The notes beneath the pieces were generated by a model. The model made no database searches. It worked only from the letters and a program-made list of their open reading frames with translations, and was not told the origin of the DNA. A stretch of 64,000 nucleotides of DNA. It comes from Botrytis cinerea B05.10 (lineage: Eukaryota; Ascomycota; Leotiomycetes; Helotiales; Sclerotiniaceae). Positions 1 through 11,100 of the stretch are shown one piece after another. The DNA lies in the NCBI RefSeq assembly GCF_000143535.2, contig NC_037320.1, forward strand, positions 1,426,001 through 1,490,000. The letters run 5' to 3'. Numbering within the stretch: position 1 is the first letter of the stretch; every line of letters starts with the position of its first letter. The translations under genes and the position numbers were made by a program.

Positions 1-2506
1 TCTTCCTCAAACGCAAGAAAAAGTAACCTCAATGACAATAGCCTTGAATGCAACGCTACAGACCAAGCCTCTTACTGTAACGAGCTGGTTGCACGATGTT
101 CCAGGTGATACTTTGAATGCTTCTCATCTGGAATCATCAATGGTACAACTTTCTCACCTAAAGTTTTTATCTCCAACTGTAGATAGTAAAAATCACATGA
201 CTCCACCAATTGTTATGGCTGTTCGTTCTTATTTGCCTGGATCGACGTCTCATTATAACCAAGAGGTTTATTCCACTGTAGATAGGTGGGAGTTCAGGGA
301 AAGACCACAACAACCAGTACATTCTGCCTTTGAAAATTTGTCATCGCGTAAGAGTACCGATGGCTCACAGGCGACAAAACCTGTGGTAAGTTGCATGCTT
401 CGGTCTCCATAAACTGTGCTCACATTTCTAGGTTACTGCTCAGCTCAAGAAACTCGAAAGTTTCACGGTAAATAAAATTATTGTTGCCGTGCAAACTATA
501 TATCTTGGAAGGGTCATCAACTTTGCATATAGTGATAGTTCGGTCGATTATCGTGATCGGATCACCATGAATGAAACATTCAATGATGACGATTTAGATC
601 GGGTTGTGCATCTTTCTCAAATTGGATTTTCCTACACCGAAGATGAACCTTGTGAGTATTCATTCACCGTATAAAACTACCTTCTAACATTCTTTAGGTT
701 TACAGGTTGCGTTGTCCCCAAGTACTTGCTCACTGGTGCAGATAAGAAATGACGGAAAGGTCAAATGGAAGCAATTAGACTATCATTTGGGAGATATTGG
801 GTCAACGATGGAACACCGTATGTTGATGAATCGGTTGTCAAAAAGGAGCCAAATGCTAATAAGACATAGCACGTTATGCCGCAATGATAGCTGCTCTATC
901 CATATCATGTTCTACATCAGTCATTATGTCTATAAACTATGACGACATAATTGCTACTGCACACAATCTCGCAGAAACGAAAGACAGTAAGTTCTTTGGT
1001 GGGCTGGATAAATTTTGTTTATCGACTGACCTGTTCTAGACCTTGCATATGATTGGCTCAATGAACTAGCTAAAATTCTGAAGATTATTGCTGATTATTC
1101 GGAAGAAGCACATTATGATGTATTAATACGGAATACCATGATACAATTGTGTCTTAGCATTCAGAATTCGCTAGGCTTCACAGGCGAATTCAATGCTCGT
1201 AAATTTGCTGGAAAATTCTCATGGCTCGTTTTACAGTTGCGGAATACTGTTGTGCTTGTCACTATGGCTGCAAACATGAAAGTCCCCGGTCCAACTCATG
1301 ATACGAAGTCAACGCCCCTCGATGATCCAGGTATGCAACACTTCCGTCTCGATTTCTCAAAAGCTAACAAGATCTCTAGAGGTAATCACTGCCCTTGCCG
1401 GTTCTGTTCGCTGGGTTTTAGATCTTATGGCCTGGATAACCGACACTCTCCTCGAACTTCCCAGCACCCTTCCAGAAGATCTATCCGTAACAAATCCCAC
1501 CAAACTCTCACTCCCAGAACTTCTTGCCTACCTTCATGCCACCAACAACGTAACCCTCCACCTCCTGCTTTCTTCTCCTACCCGTGGTTTCCTTACTGCT
1601 ATCTGTCGCCGCCTCCAACATCTTGACTACGTAGCTCGGAAAGCCATCGCAACAAACACCAACCACCCGAACCAAGCAGGACAAGGGCAGCAAAGTATTT
1701 CCCCGACACTGAGAGCCGCTTATGTACAAATTGCCAACTTGACGAGTAATTGCATCGTCCGTATCAAAACATTCGAAGCCCTTCTCTCATCCCTAACCTC
1801 CTCAATCAAATCCGCATACGCAAATCATAAACCCCCTCTAGCAGGAAACACAAATAATAGCACAGGTCCTTCGCGCAATAATCTCGAAATAAAAATGCTT
1901 CTAGGCGGCGAAATCCCCACAGCATTTAAAGCAGTTATCATCGATCTCTTCAGAGGAGTACAAGATAACGAACCTAAAACTCAAAACGATTTGGGGGCCA
2001 ATGCAGCAGCACCCGGTTACTTATCTAGCGTTCGTCTAGAAATCGATCCTGCAAATCTGTGGTTTGCAGATTTCACGATGTTGGAAGTGGACGAGGATGA
2101 GGAATCGGTGGCGAAGAGAAAGGGCTCAGGGGTTACGATGGATTGTTTCAGGAAAACTTGGCTGATCAACCCTCCCTCAACTTCCTCTAAATCATCTTTG
2201 AACAAAGCGATTGAGAATGGAAACTCGGTGGATAAGGATAATTCACTACCAACGATTCAGGGGATGCCTACACCGCAAGGAGCAGGGGGCAGTGGTAATA
2301 CAAATGGCAATGCCAACGGCAATGCAAATGGGGGACACGGAAGTGGAAATACAACAAAGCGCTGGAGAAGATGTGCAAGATGCGCATCGGTCATGGAAGA
2401 TGTGTTGAGTCAGAGACCGGCGTTACAGTGGTTGGTTATGCAGCAGAGAAGATGTTTTTGTGGAGGCTATTGGGATACACTTGTTAATGGGGAGATGGTC
2501 GCGTAG
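1..2506 (+). CDS. MED16: Mediator of RNA polymerase II transcription subunit 16 (3' part, 5' end outside the window)
   Basis: MED16/Sin4 is a tail-module subunit of nuclear Mediator that links gene-specific activators to RNA polymerase II. The frame is open from base 2, so the start lies to the left. Hand-spliced exons are 2-385, 432-651, 698-817, 870-986, 1040-1330 and 1380-2506; the five introns are 46-53 bases and all joins keep frame. The intron at 818-869 has GTATGT, GCTAAT and ATAG signals and removes an apparent stop. The C-terminus is the most diagnostic part: a Cys-rich end with RRCARC followed about 25 residues later by RRCFCGGYW, matching the conserved MED16 C-terminal zinc-ribbon-like segment. 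A Gly/Asn-rich low-complexity stretch (nt 2280-2350) precedes it. Identification is from family resemblance. The N-terminal WD40-like half is not visible here. Confidence 0.88.
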
Positions 2507-3201
2507 AACTTGAGATTGGAACATGGTAAAGTGTGCGATGGAGCGGGGAGGATAGAAGAGAAATGAGAGAGGGCGAAGAAATGAAGGAACGGAAAAGGAG
2601 AAGGAAAGAGCTGTGAGGTTGTGGAAATTGTAGGAATTGGCTGCGATGGATGCGTAAATGGATGGTTAGATAACTGCTTGACTGGCCATAGGCGAGAACC
2701 TAAATTGTGTTTTATTTAACAAGAAAAAAGAGGACATATGTATAATGTATAGTAATATATATATATATGCACATATTGATCTTCTCTCCTTTATCATATT
2801 ACAACATCCAAAATCTCATTTTCGTGTTCGAATAAATTCCTGAATTGTTGATTATTCTACCATTAACAACCAATTGAACTAAACTAGGATTATCATGATA
2901 TAAAAAAGGGATTCCAAATTACCAATAAAGCTTTAGGATGGTTCCAATTCCCCCGACCAGAAGTGTCTTACATTCAAAATCATAATTTACCATTCGGCAA
3001 CAAAACTTGAAAGGAAATCTGTTGACCTCCCCTCTCATGTTGTAACCAGCCCGTAAACTTCCGTTGCGTCGCATCACGTTACACTGCATTACAGAAAATC
3101 ATTACCTTTCCCACCCCATCTATCTTGGTTCATCCCATCCCCCACCATATTTACACTCTCCATTCCATTCCACTCCATCCCAAACCCCACCCCAAGGGCT
3201 C
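2507..3201. other. Intergenic between convergent MED16 and GST genes
   Basis: No gene is seen. It holds the 3' untranslated regions of the two converging genes. An (AT)n run lies at about 2755-2768, and the 3000-3200 part is C-rich on the + strand, which would be G-rich in the GST 3' UTR. Confidence 0.6.
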
Positions 3202-4270
3202 CTAAGGTAAATTGAAACCCCCATTTACCGCATCCGCTAGCTCACTTGTTCCCGGTCTATTCATCGCGTATCTCTCATAAGAATCAATGTACAATTCATC
3301 TGCACTGGTCGTCGCCTTGACAAACTCGTTATTCTCAATCGCATCAAACCAGATCGCCCAACGACTACCCGGTTGCGGATCTTGCCAATCTCGATAATGC
3401 TTAAGAACACGACGGCAACGGAGAATCCATGGTGCAAAATGAACATCGGTATAAGTGAGCGTTGGACCGAGAAAAAATGGACCCTGAGGATCGCATACGT
3501 CTACAATCTGAGAGATTTCATCGCGAAGTTTTGCGGTCAATTCTTCTTGCTTTTCATAGTTTTGTGATTGGAGGAGTGCGTAGAATGTGGGGACAATTTT
3601 ACGATCCATCTAGATAGCTGTTAATGGATTGGACGAAAGAAAAGGATTAGGACAACATACGTGGTCGGCCCAAAGTCTGCTATGAGCTTTAGCTCGCGCA
3701 TCCTGGGGAAATAGAGGTGGGCCGGTTTGAAGGTCTTCGATCTGTAAGATGTTAGATGGTTGCCATATGATTATCGAAGACTAAGAGCTGCTTGAAATCC
3801 AGTATGGAAGAGCGAGAAAGTGGAAGGCTTACGTATTCCATCAAAACAGTACTTTCACCACAGCCCCAATCTCCATGACGAATAGCAGGAACCAATCCTC
3901 TGGGATTGACCTCTAACAAAGATTGAGGCTTTTTGTATGGATCAACTTCAATATATTGATACTGAATACCTTTGGCTTCTAAAGCAATCCAAACTCGTTG
4001 AACAAAAGGGCTGGCACAGAATGTTAGTTCAGTGCGGGTTCTTACTGATATTGTATGGATTTTATGTAAAGTGAACTTACCAAAAGCAACTGCCAAATAG
4101 CTTCAAATCATTCTCCTTGGTATGTTTCTTCACGGTACTCAAGGCTAGACCACTGGCTCTCTTGTGATAAGTTTTCTGTTCACAAGTTGTGTCAGTCATT
4201 TTCTAACATAGGTGCAACTATTGCTTCTAACCAAAGGAATGAGAGTGAGATTTTCTGGGTGAACATTCAT
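3202..4270 (-). CDS. Glutathione S-transferase, omega-like fungal type
   Basis: Conjugates or reduces electrophiles with glutathione; probably cytosolic. Exons on the minus strand are 4232-4270, 4081-4175, 3833-4010, 3661-3741 and 3202-3609, giving 266 residues. The N-terminal thioredoxin fold has GSCFCPFVQRVW, where the Cys before Pro-Phe is the expected catalytic Cys of omega-type enzymes. It is followed by VNPRGLVPA (cis-Pro) and CGESTVLMEY (Glu-Ser glutathione-binding pair). The helical C-terminal domain contains GPFFLGPTLTYTDVHFAPW. The first intron uses GTTAGA, a weaker donor. The start ATG gives MNVHPENL; an earlier exon cannot be excluded because an open stretch lies just upstream, but it does not splice in frame to the neighbouring gene. 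Tail-to-tail with MED16 and about 60 bases from the stop of the next minus-strand gene. Confidence 0.87.
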
Positions 4271-4329
4271 GCTCCGAAGGTATTCAACGCTATAAAAAAA
4301 AAAGGCAAGTGAGGCTTGATATTATGTAT

Positions 4330-5685
4330 TCACACATCACGCCACGAGAAGGAGTGAAGTAGAAAAGGGTAATCGAGGCCCAAGGATCGTGGCTGCATTT
4401 CTTGAGATTGCATTTCCCCATGTGGTATGTGCTGGAAAGTAATACTGATAAAAACTAGAGAATCTTACCTGGGTCTTTTTGTCCTCCTTCTCTCGCTTTT
4501 GGAGAAATCGAAGAATACTGTTCTTTTTGATCTCATCACTTCTCGCCAGATCATGCTTGTGAGGTCCCGCAACGCCATCACCCTTGCCATTGCCCCCGTT
4601 TCCATTGACACGCTGGATTTCATAGTATCGCTGGCCTGTGGCGCCTGGATGATTTGGCGGGATATTGATATTGTTGAGAGGAAGGGCAAATTGTTGTTGA
4701 TGAGGTCCAGCTTGCGCAAAAAAGTTGTTCGCTTGGGATGGATCTGCCGATGCGCCTCCATCTGGTTGAAAATCTGCCCGTAACATAGCACCCGGGAAGT
4801 ACTCTGTGATCTTGATTTTGACATCGCAAAGATCTCTTTCTCGCGCAGTGCGCTTTCGCTTCTTTTTGTTTGGATCATCGGATTTGGCAGTTCCTGGCGG
4901 CCTACCTTTGAGACGACAATCCCAGTAGTGAGAAACAAATGGCTTGCGCTTGTACTTTTGAGTCGACCGATGAGAGTAAACGTTGTCGACATGAGGAAAA
5001 TACGTATTATACCTGAAGTTGAATCAATCAGCAAAAGTCCACTTCCAGATTTGAGTTGATGAACTTACTCTTCTTCACTCAAAGTGATCATCTCATTGAC
5101 ATTGAATAACTTCTCTCTCCATGCCGCCAAATCTGGAGGATTGGGCACAATCTTGTGAGAATGATGTCCAATGCTTTTCTGATCTGTTTCATCGGGTGTG
5201 CCAAATAAATTATCATCTTGCTGCAAATCTTGGGGCAAACCTTGCTGCAATCTGCCGATTGGGTTATGATGAAGAGAAGGACCTGCAGTCAAGATTCCGA
5301 ATTGTCCTGGTCCAGGATGTTGCTGTTGAGGGGTATGGGGGCTGCCATTATTTTGAATGCTATTTTGAAGTCCAGTATTTTGAATGCCAGGATTCTGGAC
5401 ATGCATTTGAGGGTGTCCATTATTTCTTTCGAAAGGGATTGGAGAAGGATACTGATGAGCAATAGGATGTCCTGCATTTGGATCCTGCAAGCTTCTCAAG
5501 TCTGGGTGATAGACAGAATTGTTATCATCTTGGACCAAGCCCGACAGATCGAGTCCTGCCTGGGATGTAAGAGTGTGGTGGTGAAGATGAGGTTGGCCAT
5601 GCTGGAGAGCTTGTTCTGCTTGTGGCTGCAATTGTCTGTATGTTGTGGGTATCTGCTGGTGAAGACCTGAATTAACTTGATCCAT
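4330..5685 (-). CDS. Conserved fungal protein of unknown function, Gln/His-rich N-terminus
   Basis: I do not recognise the function. Exons 5069-5685, 4469-5012 and (less sure) 4330-4431 give 420 residues. The start is the ATG at 5685 (MDQVNSGL); the 5' side looks like a TTTTCAG acceptor, so an intron in the 5' UTR is likely. Residues about 1-170 are Gln/His/Pro/Asn-rich. The conserved-looking core spans the first splice: an acidic SEEEYNTYFPHVDNVYSHR, then a basic KRKPFVSHYWDCRLKGRPPG, a lysine/arginine cluster DPNKKKRKR suited to nuclear import, then CDVKIKITEYFPG. The final exon assumes a 37-base intron (4432-4468) and ends HSFSWRDV; without that splice the protein ends 40 residues later at 4337 in a less protein-like tail. 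The basic core suggests a nuclear or nucleic-acid role, which is inference only. Confidence 0.62.
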
Positions 5686-6191
5686 TCTGAAAAGCAGCAC
5701 GGAACATGCGTGTTTGGAAACACAACACTCGCTGCTTTACTGTAATATGATGCTTTGGTGCGTCGCCGCTATCCGACCTAGTTTTGATTGTCAGAGTGGA
5801 GTTTTGTAAGCCAGAACTAAAGAAGTAAAGTGATGTTACAGCCCTGGCTCAAGCCTGGCTATTGAAGGTGCACGGTTCAGGGAAGGTCTTGCCCGGGGTT
5901 TGGTTAATCTTCGGGCCGTCTTCCCCTTCCAAGACTGCGGTACAAATGTGAGATCTTACCATCGTACGGTCCAAAAGCACAAGGGCAAATTCTTATATAC
6001 AGGATCTATGTATCAAGCATACTTCAAAGTCATGATTCGCTTTACGGTTCTAGAGGGGCAGCCATACAAGACATATTCATTGCAGTCTATCCCTCTTGAC
6101 ACTGCGGTTTCTTAGCCATTACAGTATGGGTATCTTTCATTCCCAAATCTTTCCAAAAAGCACCAAACTCCATTCCATATAACTCAAAAGT
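5686..6191. other. Intergenic, promoter of the unknown gene and 3' side of the ferric reductase
   Basis: No convincing gene. Small open frames on the + strand (5900-6115) lack any recognisable domain. A probable 5' UTR intron acceptor of the minus-strand unknown gene lies at about 5687-5696. Confidence 0.5.
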
Positions 6192-8195
6192 CTACCATCC
6201 GAAACCCTCAGCATGCAGGAAAATGCCTTGAGCTCCAGTCCCCTTATGAACAGCCCTATCATTGCTACATTTCGCTACCGTAGTCCTCACATTACTACTC
6301 AATCCAAGTGGTCCACAAACAGCAATCCCAGTTTCCCCCTCGGCTTTCACTAATAGTTCGCCCAAAAGAGGATGGAAGTCGGGTCTCCCACTCTGGAAGA
6401 TGGCGCATGGCAAAACTGATGATCGAGTTCCTGAAGTAATACTAGAAGCACTTGTGACTTTCGGCTTGGCGCTGATTTTAGTGCCCTTTTCGTCGATAGA
6501 TGTGATCTCATCGTCATCAGTATCAGCATTGACGGATATACAGCAGCAAGGACCAAGACTTTTGTCGCAAGCACAGCAATTGGCTTCTGTATTGTTATCT
6601 CCGGTTGTAAAGTTGTTGTCACAGGTTACGTGGATTCGAATTGTGAGCTCAATTCCAACGGCGTCAAGCTTCTCGGCTGCTGATGCGAGTTCGTCTGCAA
6701 TCCAAGATGTCCATGAAGTATTTTTGATTATCCAAACGAAGACGATGCGCTGAACTGGAAGTAGGGTGCTTTGTGCACGAGTTGCAATGTCTAGGAGGAT
6801 CGGAAGCGTATAGGTTGTGCCAGTTGAACCTGATATGAGAAGAACAGTGTCGAAAGCAGCATAATCAACAGTATTACCATATGGTCCATCAATTCGGGCT
6901 TTCCATGGCAAATTCGATGCTGGCGAATTTTCTGCTGCGTATAACAGGCGACCCGTGAATCCCTTGTGTGCTTTAAGCAAGAAGACCAGCTTGCCATTGT
7001 GTGATGATGGTATGGAAGCAATTGTTGCTGGATGAGATTGTCCGATTCCAAGTTGAGGTATTGAGAGGAGAACATGAGAGCCAGGGCTCCACTTCTTGAC
7101 AGCTTTGCTTTCGACACAAACCCGAGTAACGCCACCTTCTAAAACTGTCAACGTTGCTGTTGGGGTGCGAACGTTGTTCCAAGCATATCTCCCGGTACGA
7201 ATTATCCTGTCGATCATGTATAAAGCAATCGGGATATAAATGTAAACTCGAGAGTATAAAGCGGTATCGGGAAGATGCATCATAACGGCAATGATGAATC
7301 CGAAAAAAGTGATGATGTGCTGGATCACAAAGAACTCATAAGAGAAATTCCTAATGGGCGCGCAAGTGCTAATATTCATCCATAGCAGCATGGCGTATGC
7401 TCCCCAGCCAGTTGGAATGCACGAATCGGTAGAATATTCCAGAGGTCCTAAGTCAGATGCATTCCAAGCCAAGTGAAGGAAAATCACGTGCAATGTAACA
7501 AGAAACAGAAGGATCCTTGAAGTCCATCGGTGAACAACGTTCAAACGTTCATATGAGATACCACTGACAAGTCCTAGTGGACTGTTCTTTCCAGCTAGGA
7601 GTATTAATAGAGGGACTTGTGCAACAGCCAGCCAGGATGCGCGAACGCCCAATGAAGTAAAGTGTTGAGCCCCCGGAACGTTGTTGTTCGCAAACTCGAG
7701 GATGATGACCCACACTAGATGTAATACCAAGAGCATAACAGTTCCAAGAGGAGGAATCCTGAAGTACTTCACTGCAATTGCATTGTGTGGTATGAATTGG
7801 GAATACGATGCTTCGCGGCCAATTGCTGTTATCGTAGCCAGCGATATCGTCAAAGGGTTGGATGGTGATGCTGGCCGTGCTTTATTCGATGCAGCTGCCC
7901 TCAACCTGTGAATTGTTAATGGCCGTAGCAGCAACACGTGAAGATGAGCTTACCTGAAAAATATAGTAATCTTCTGTGCGAAGTTGAAAAAAGCAGCTAT
8001 GCCAATAACCGCACAGACTCCATACCAAAAATGTCTGGCAGCAGCATTTCCATCTATCTGAAAAACCGAATCATCCAATATTTCTCCCAAATAGTCTGCA
8101 GCTTGTGTCATGTTGGACAGCTCGAAGCCAGTAGCATTTAATGCTGAGCCATCTGTTGGTGCACCACCCATTGCCATGCCATCTGACATATCCAT
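6192..8195 (-). CDS. Ferric/cupric reductase transmembrane component (FRE/NOX-type flavocytochrome)
   Basis: Plasma-membrane reductase that passes electrons from NADPH through FAD and two hemes to extracellular metal chelates. Exons 7954-8195 and 6192-7905 (intron of 48 bases) give 651 residues; the start is the ATG giving MDMSDGMAMGG. The ferric-reductase membrane domain shows two His pairs each separated by 13 residues: H206/H220 (in VVHRWTSR...VTLHVIF) and H277/H291 (in VIQHIITFF...VMMHLP), the expected bis-heme ligands. The FAD site is represented by SHPATIAS, a variant of HPxS/T. NADP-binding segments are LLISGSTGTTYTLPIL and CGPLGLSSNVR, and the end EGFGW is typical. A Cys-rich insert (about residues 520-540, CCACDKSLGPCCC) sits between the two NADP segments. 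Upstream DNA has GATA-type motifs at about 8500 and 8656; iron control through a GATA repressor is inference. Confidence 0.9.
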
Positions 8196-11100
8196 CTTGA
8201 GGATTTGAAGAATTAAATAGATATTATATAAAGACAATTAACATGAGGGCGAGTCCTGCCCTTGAAATCGTGTAATGGTTGATGTACACAGCAACAACAG
8301 AGTACACGGCGTACAAAAGTGTCGGTAGAAAGAGACTTTGGGAAATGTCAAATAAACATCGCAAGTGTGTGATACAAAGTCTTATGGAAAAGTCAGAATC
8401 TGAATCTGGCGTTCTGAGAGAGAAAATGGATTGACAATTGAAACACGCTTGGTGGCATAGCGTGGGGACGTCGGTTTAAGAGGGGTTTGATCAAACAATG
8501 ATAACCTTGCTCAAAGCAGGAAAGGTTATTTATGACCCACGTCAAACGATGGCTCTCAAGCTTACGACACCTGCCTCAACATTGGACTGGTGTCCTTTTG
8601 AGCTACTGAAGGTCGTTTGAATCGGGAACGGTGTTTTGCAGCAATAATCCGACTCACAGATAAAGAGAGAGCGTGTAGCGAAGTTTAATGAGTCTACACA
8701 ACGGAAAACTTCGAACGAACCCCTTTCATATGAGAAAAATCAATCGCCAAGTGAGCCAAGAAGATTCTACTTGCACAATTGTTTCTCGAGGACCTGATAG
8801 CAAAAAGCTTGTCTCTGCTTTCTATGGTCCCCCAGAAAGCTTATCGTCCTAGCTGATCTTGTTACGGATTTCCAATTCGTGGGCGCCCACTTGTTTGGAA
8901 ACTTTAACAGCGTTGGAGTCTGGGTTGAGCAAGAATGAGGGAGTTGTTGAAAATTCTAGGTTAGCTCCATTCCATTCCATTCCATTAGAGGTGGCCGACT
9001 AGCCAGAATGATAACCGACCAAGCTTTGACCAATCCTATCTCGCGAATTGCGGATGGGTGGGACATCAGGTTATCTATCGAGCCTCAACTCTTGACTTCG
9101 CAATTGGTATCTGCCAAAAACGTTTGAACGATGGCATTTTAGGACAACAGGTGGTGGGGTTGGTCGGTCTTGTTCCTTGATAATGTACAGAAATGGCAAT
9201 CCGAGATGTATCGGATTAGCCTGGGCGAATGAATCCGGTTTGACAGGTCCGAGATTCAAACGATATTCAGTTGAAGCAACGACGAGACTCACATTCTTGG
9301 ATGAATATTGTTTGCAGCTGATTTTTAGCCCGCAATAACATCATTTTTGGAGCTATTGAATGCCTTTACTCATATCAGTGACCTGGGAGCTTTATGGTTC
9401 TTACAAGATCACTGTTTTGGTCTCAACTCCAATCGGAACAACGAAGTCATCAGTTACAGAGGAGCTTTTTAATTACTCGATTTTGCTATATTGATCAACC
9501 ATTGCTATTGAACTTCGGGGTGTAAGTGCAGTCCTCCGGTTCGAAACATTTTCACAGGTTGTATATATTTTGCCTTTCCACGCAAGAATGGCAAATCGAG
9601 AAATAAATTACAAAAATCATAAGCCCGAGTACTAAGCTCTGAACTTTGCACACTGCTTCTGGTTCAGTTAACTAGTAGTGGATTGCAGTGCATGTATCGT
9701 TTTCTGAAAAGTTAATTTAAATATTGGGGCAAACTACGCACTGGCAGTAATGAGGTCAAGATACACATCATCATGCCGAATAACGTTGTCTATGGTTACT
9801 GTTTCGTTGTCATTTATCGTTCTTCCAGAAGCTCCTCCTTGACCACATCATACATGAGAACTGCCATTCGTGGCCTCTCTAAAATCGTACTTCAAGAATC
9901 ACGCCTCTAATCACCATATCCCATTCACACATTTGTATGGAACCTCACGATAAACAGCAATCTATCCTATAAAGTATGCAAACTTCTAGAGAAAGTCGGA
10001 GTGGTGTTTGATTCCTTTCAAGCAGGTTTCTCTTCAGAGCTGCAAGTTGTTACACCCAATACGAGAATATTCTTACTGCGATTTAGAAACATAATCTAAT
10101 TTTCTTGGTATCATCAGTGTGAAAGACTCACTACTGTTTTTGCTATAGTTTTGTTGTCGTTTACCTTGTGAATGTTACTCTGGATGCGAGTCTTGGTTCA
10201 TAAGCGACTGGGTTTGCATAATTATTGAAGTCTCTTGGGGATCTTTTGAAAACAATACCAGGTTTCTTGTGTGAATATCAAGAGATCCTGTAATTCTGAT
10301 ATCTGACGCTTCTTTCTCCAAGTTATAACTCTTTGGTCGAAAGAAAAGAACCTTAAATAAGAATATTTGGTAACACTGAGCTCTGTATTCACTAGATGAT
10401 AGCCAGCCAAGACATTCAAGTACCTGGAACTATATTTGAAATTGCACATAGGTCTCAGGGAAAATCAGAGATTTCGCTATCGATGCTGATAACTGTGTTG
10501 CGAAGAGAAAAGTAACGGTAGATAGTGTACCTTTTGAAACTTTGTGATAGATGTGGAGGGAAATGTTTTCTCTACCAATTTGATGGCTGAGAATTTTGAT
10601 ATTTCATTGAATAGAAGCGGATAAGTGTTGTCACTTTGACGAGGCAATTGCCGTTATTTATTTCCGATGCTTGCCGTTATTCGCAATATTGAAGCGCTCC
10701 TTATTCTATATTCTATTATATCTCACCTATGTAGGATAATCTTCATAACTGCTCTTGTCTCATGATAGAAGCATGGATCCATTGGATATCCTGGGTTTCA
10801 CGAATGCTGTACTTCTTCTACCGAGCACAAACTTGCAGTATTAATATCCATCGTAGTAGGTTAAGGAATCAAAGAGGTGGTACTATCCTGCTGCCAGTAG
10901 ACTCACTTCTATTCCCTAATTACTGAATAATAATCCCAACTAGACGGTTAAACTAGCGAGGTTGTGGTCTAGCGGCTGAACATTAAACTTAAAAGCATAA
11001 AGCTGTTCGCAAGAGACCTTCCTTTCACACAAAAAAACACTGGAGTGCACACGACATGGTATCATCTCTTTTTTTTAACGCACATTCGTAAAGTAAATTG

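Noticed and set aside
4232..5685. Fusion of the unknown gene with the GST into one protein
   Set aside because: The donor after KKTQ is phase 0 and the acceptor before the GST upstream stretch would then give an immediate stop; no in-frame join was found.
10958..11020. tRNA-like string GTGGTCTAGCGGCTGAAC
   Set aside because: No matching T-arm (GTTCGAATC type) or acceptor stem could be found within tRNA distance.
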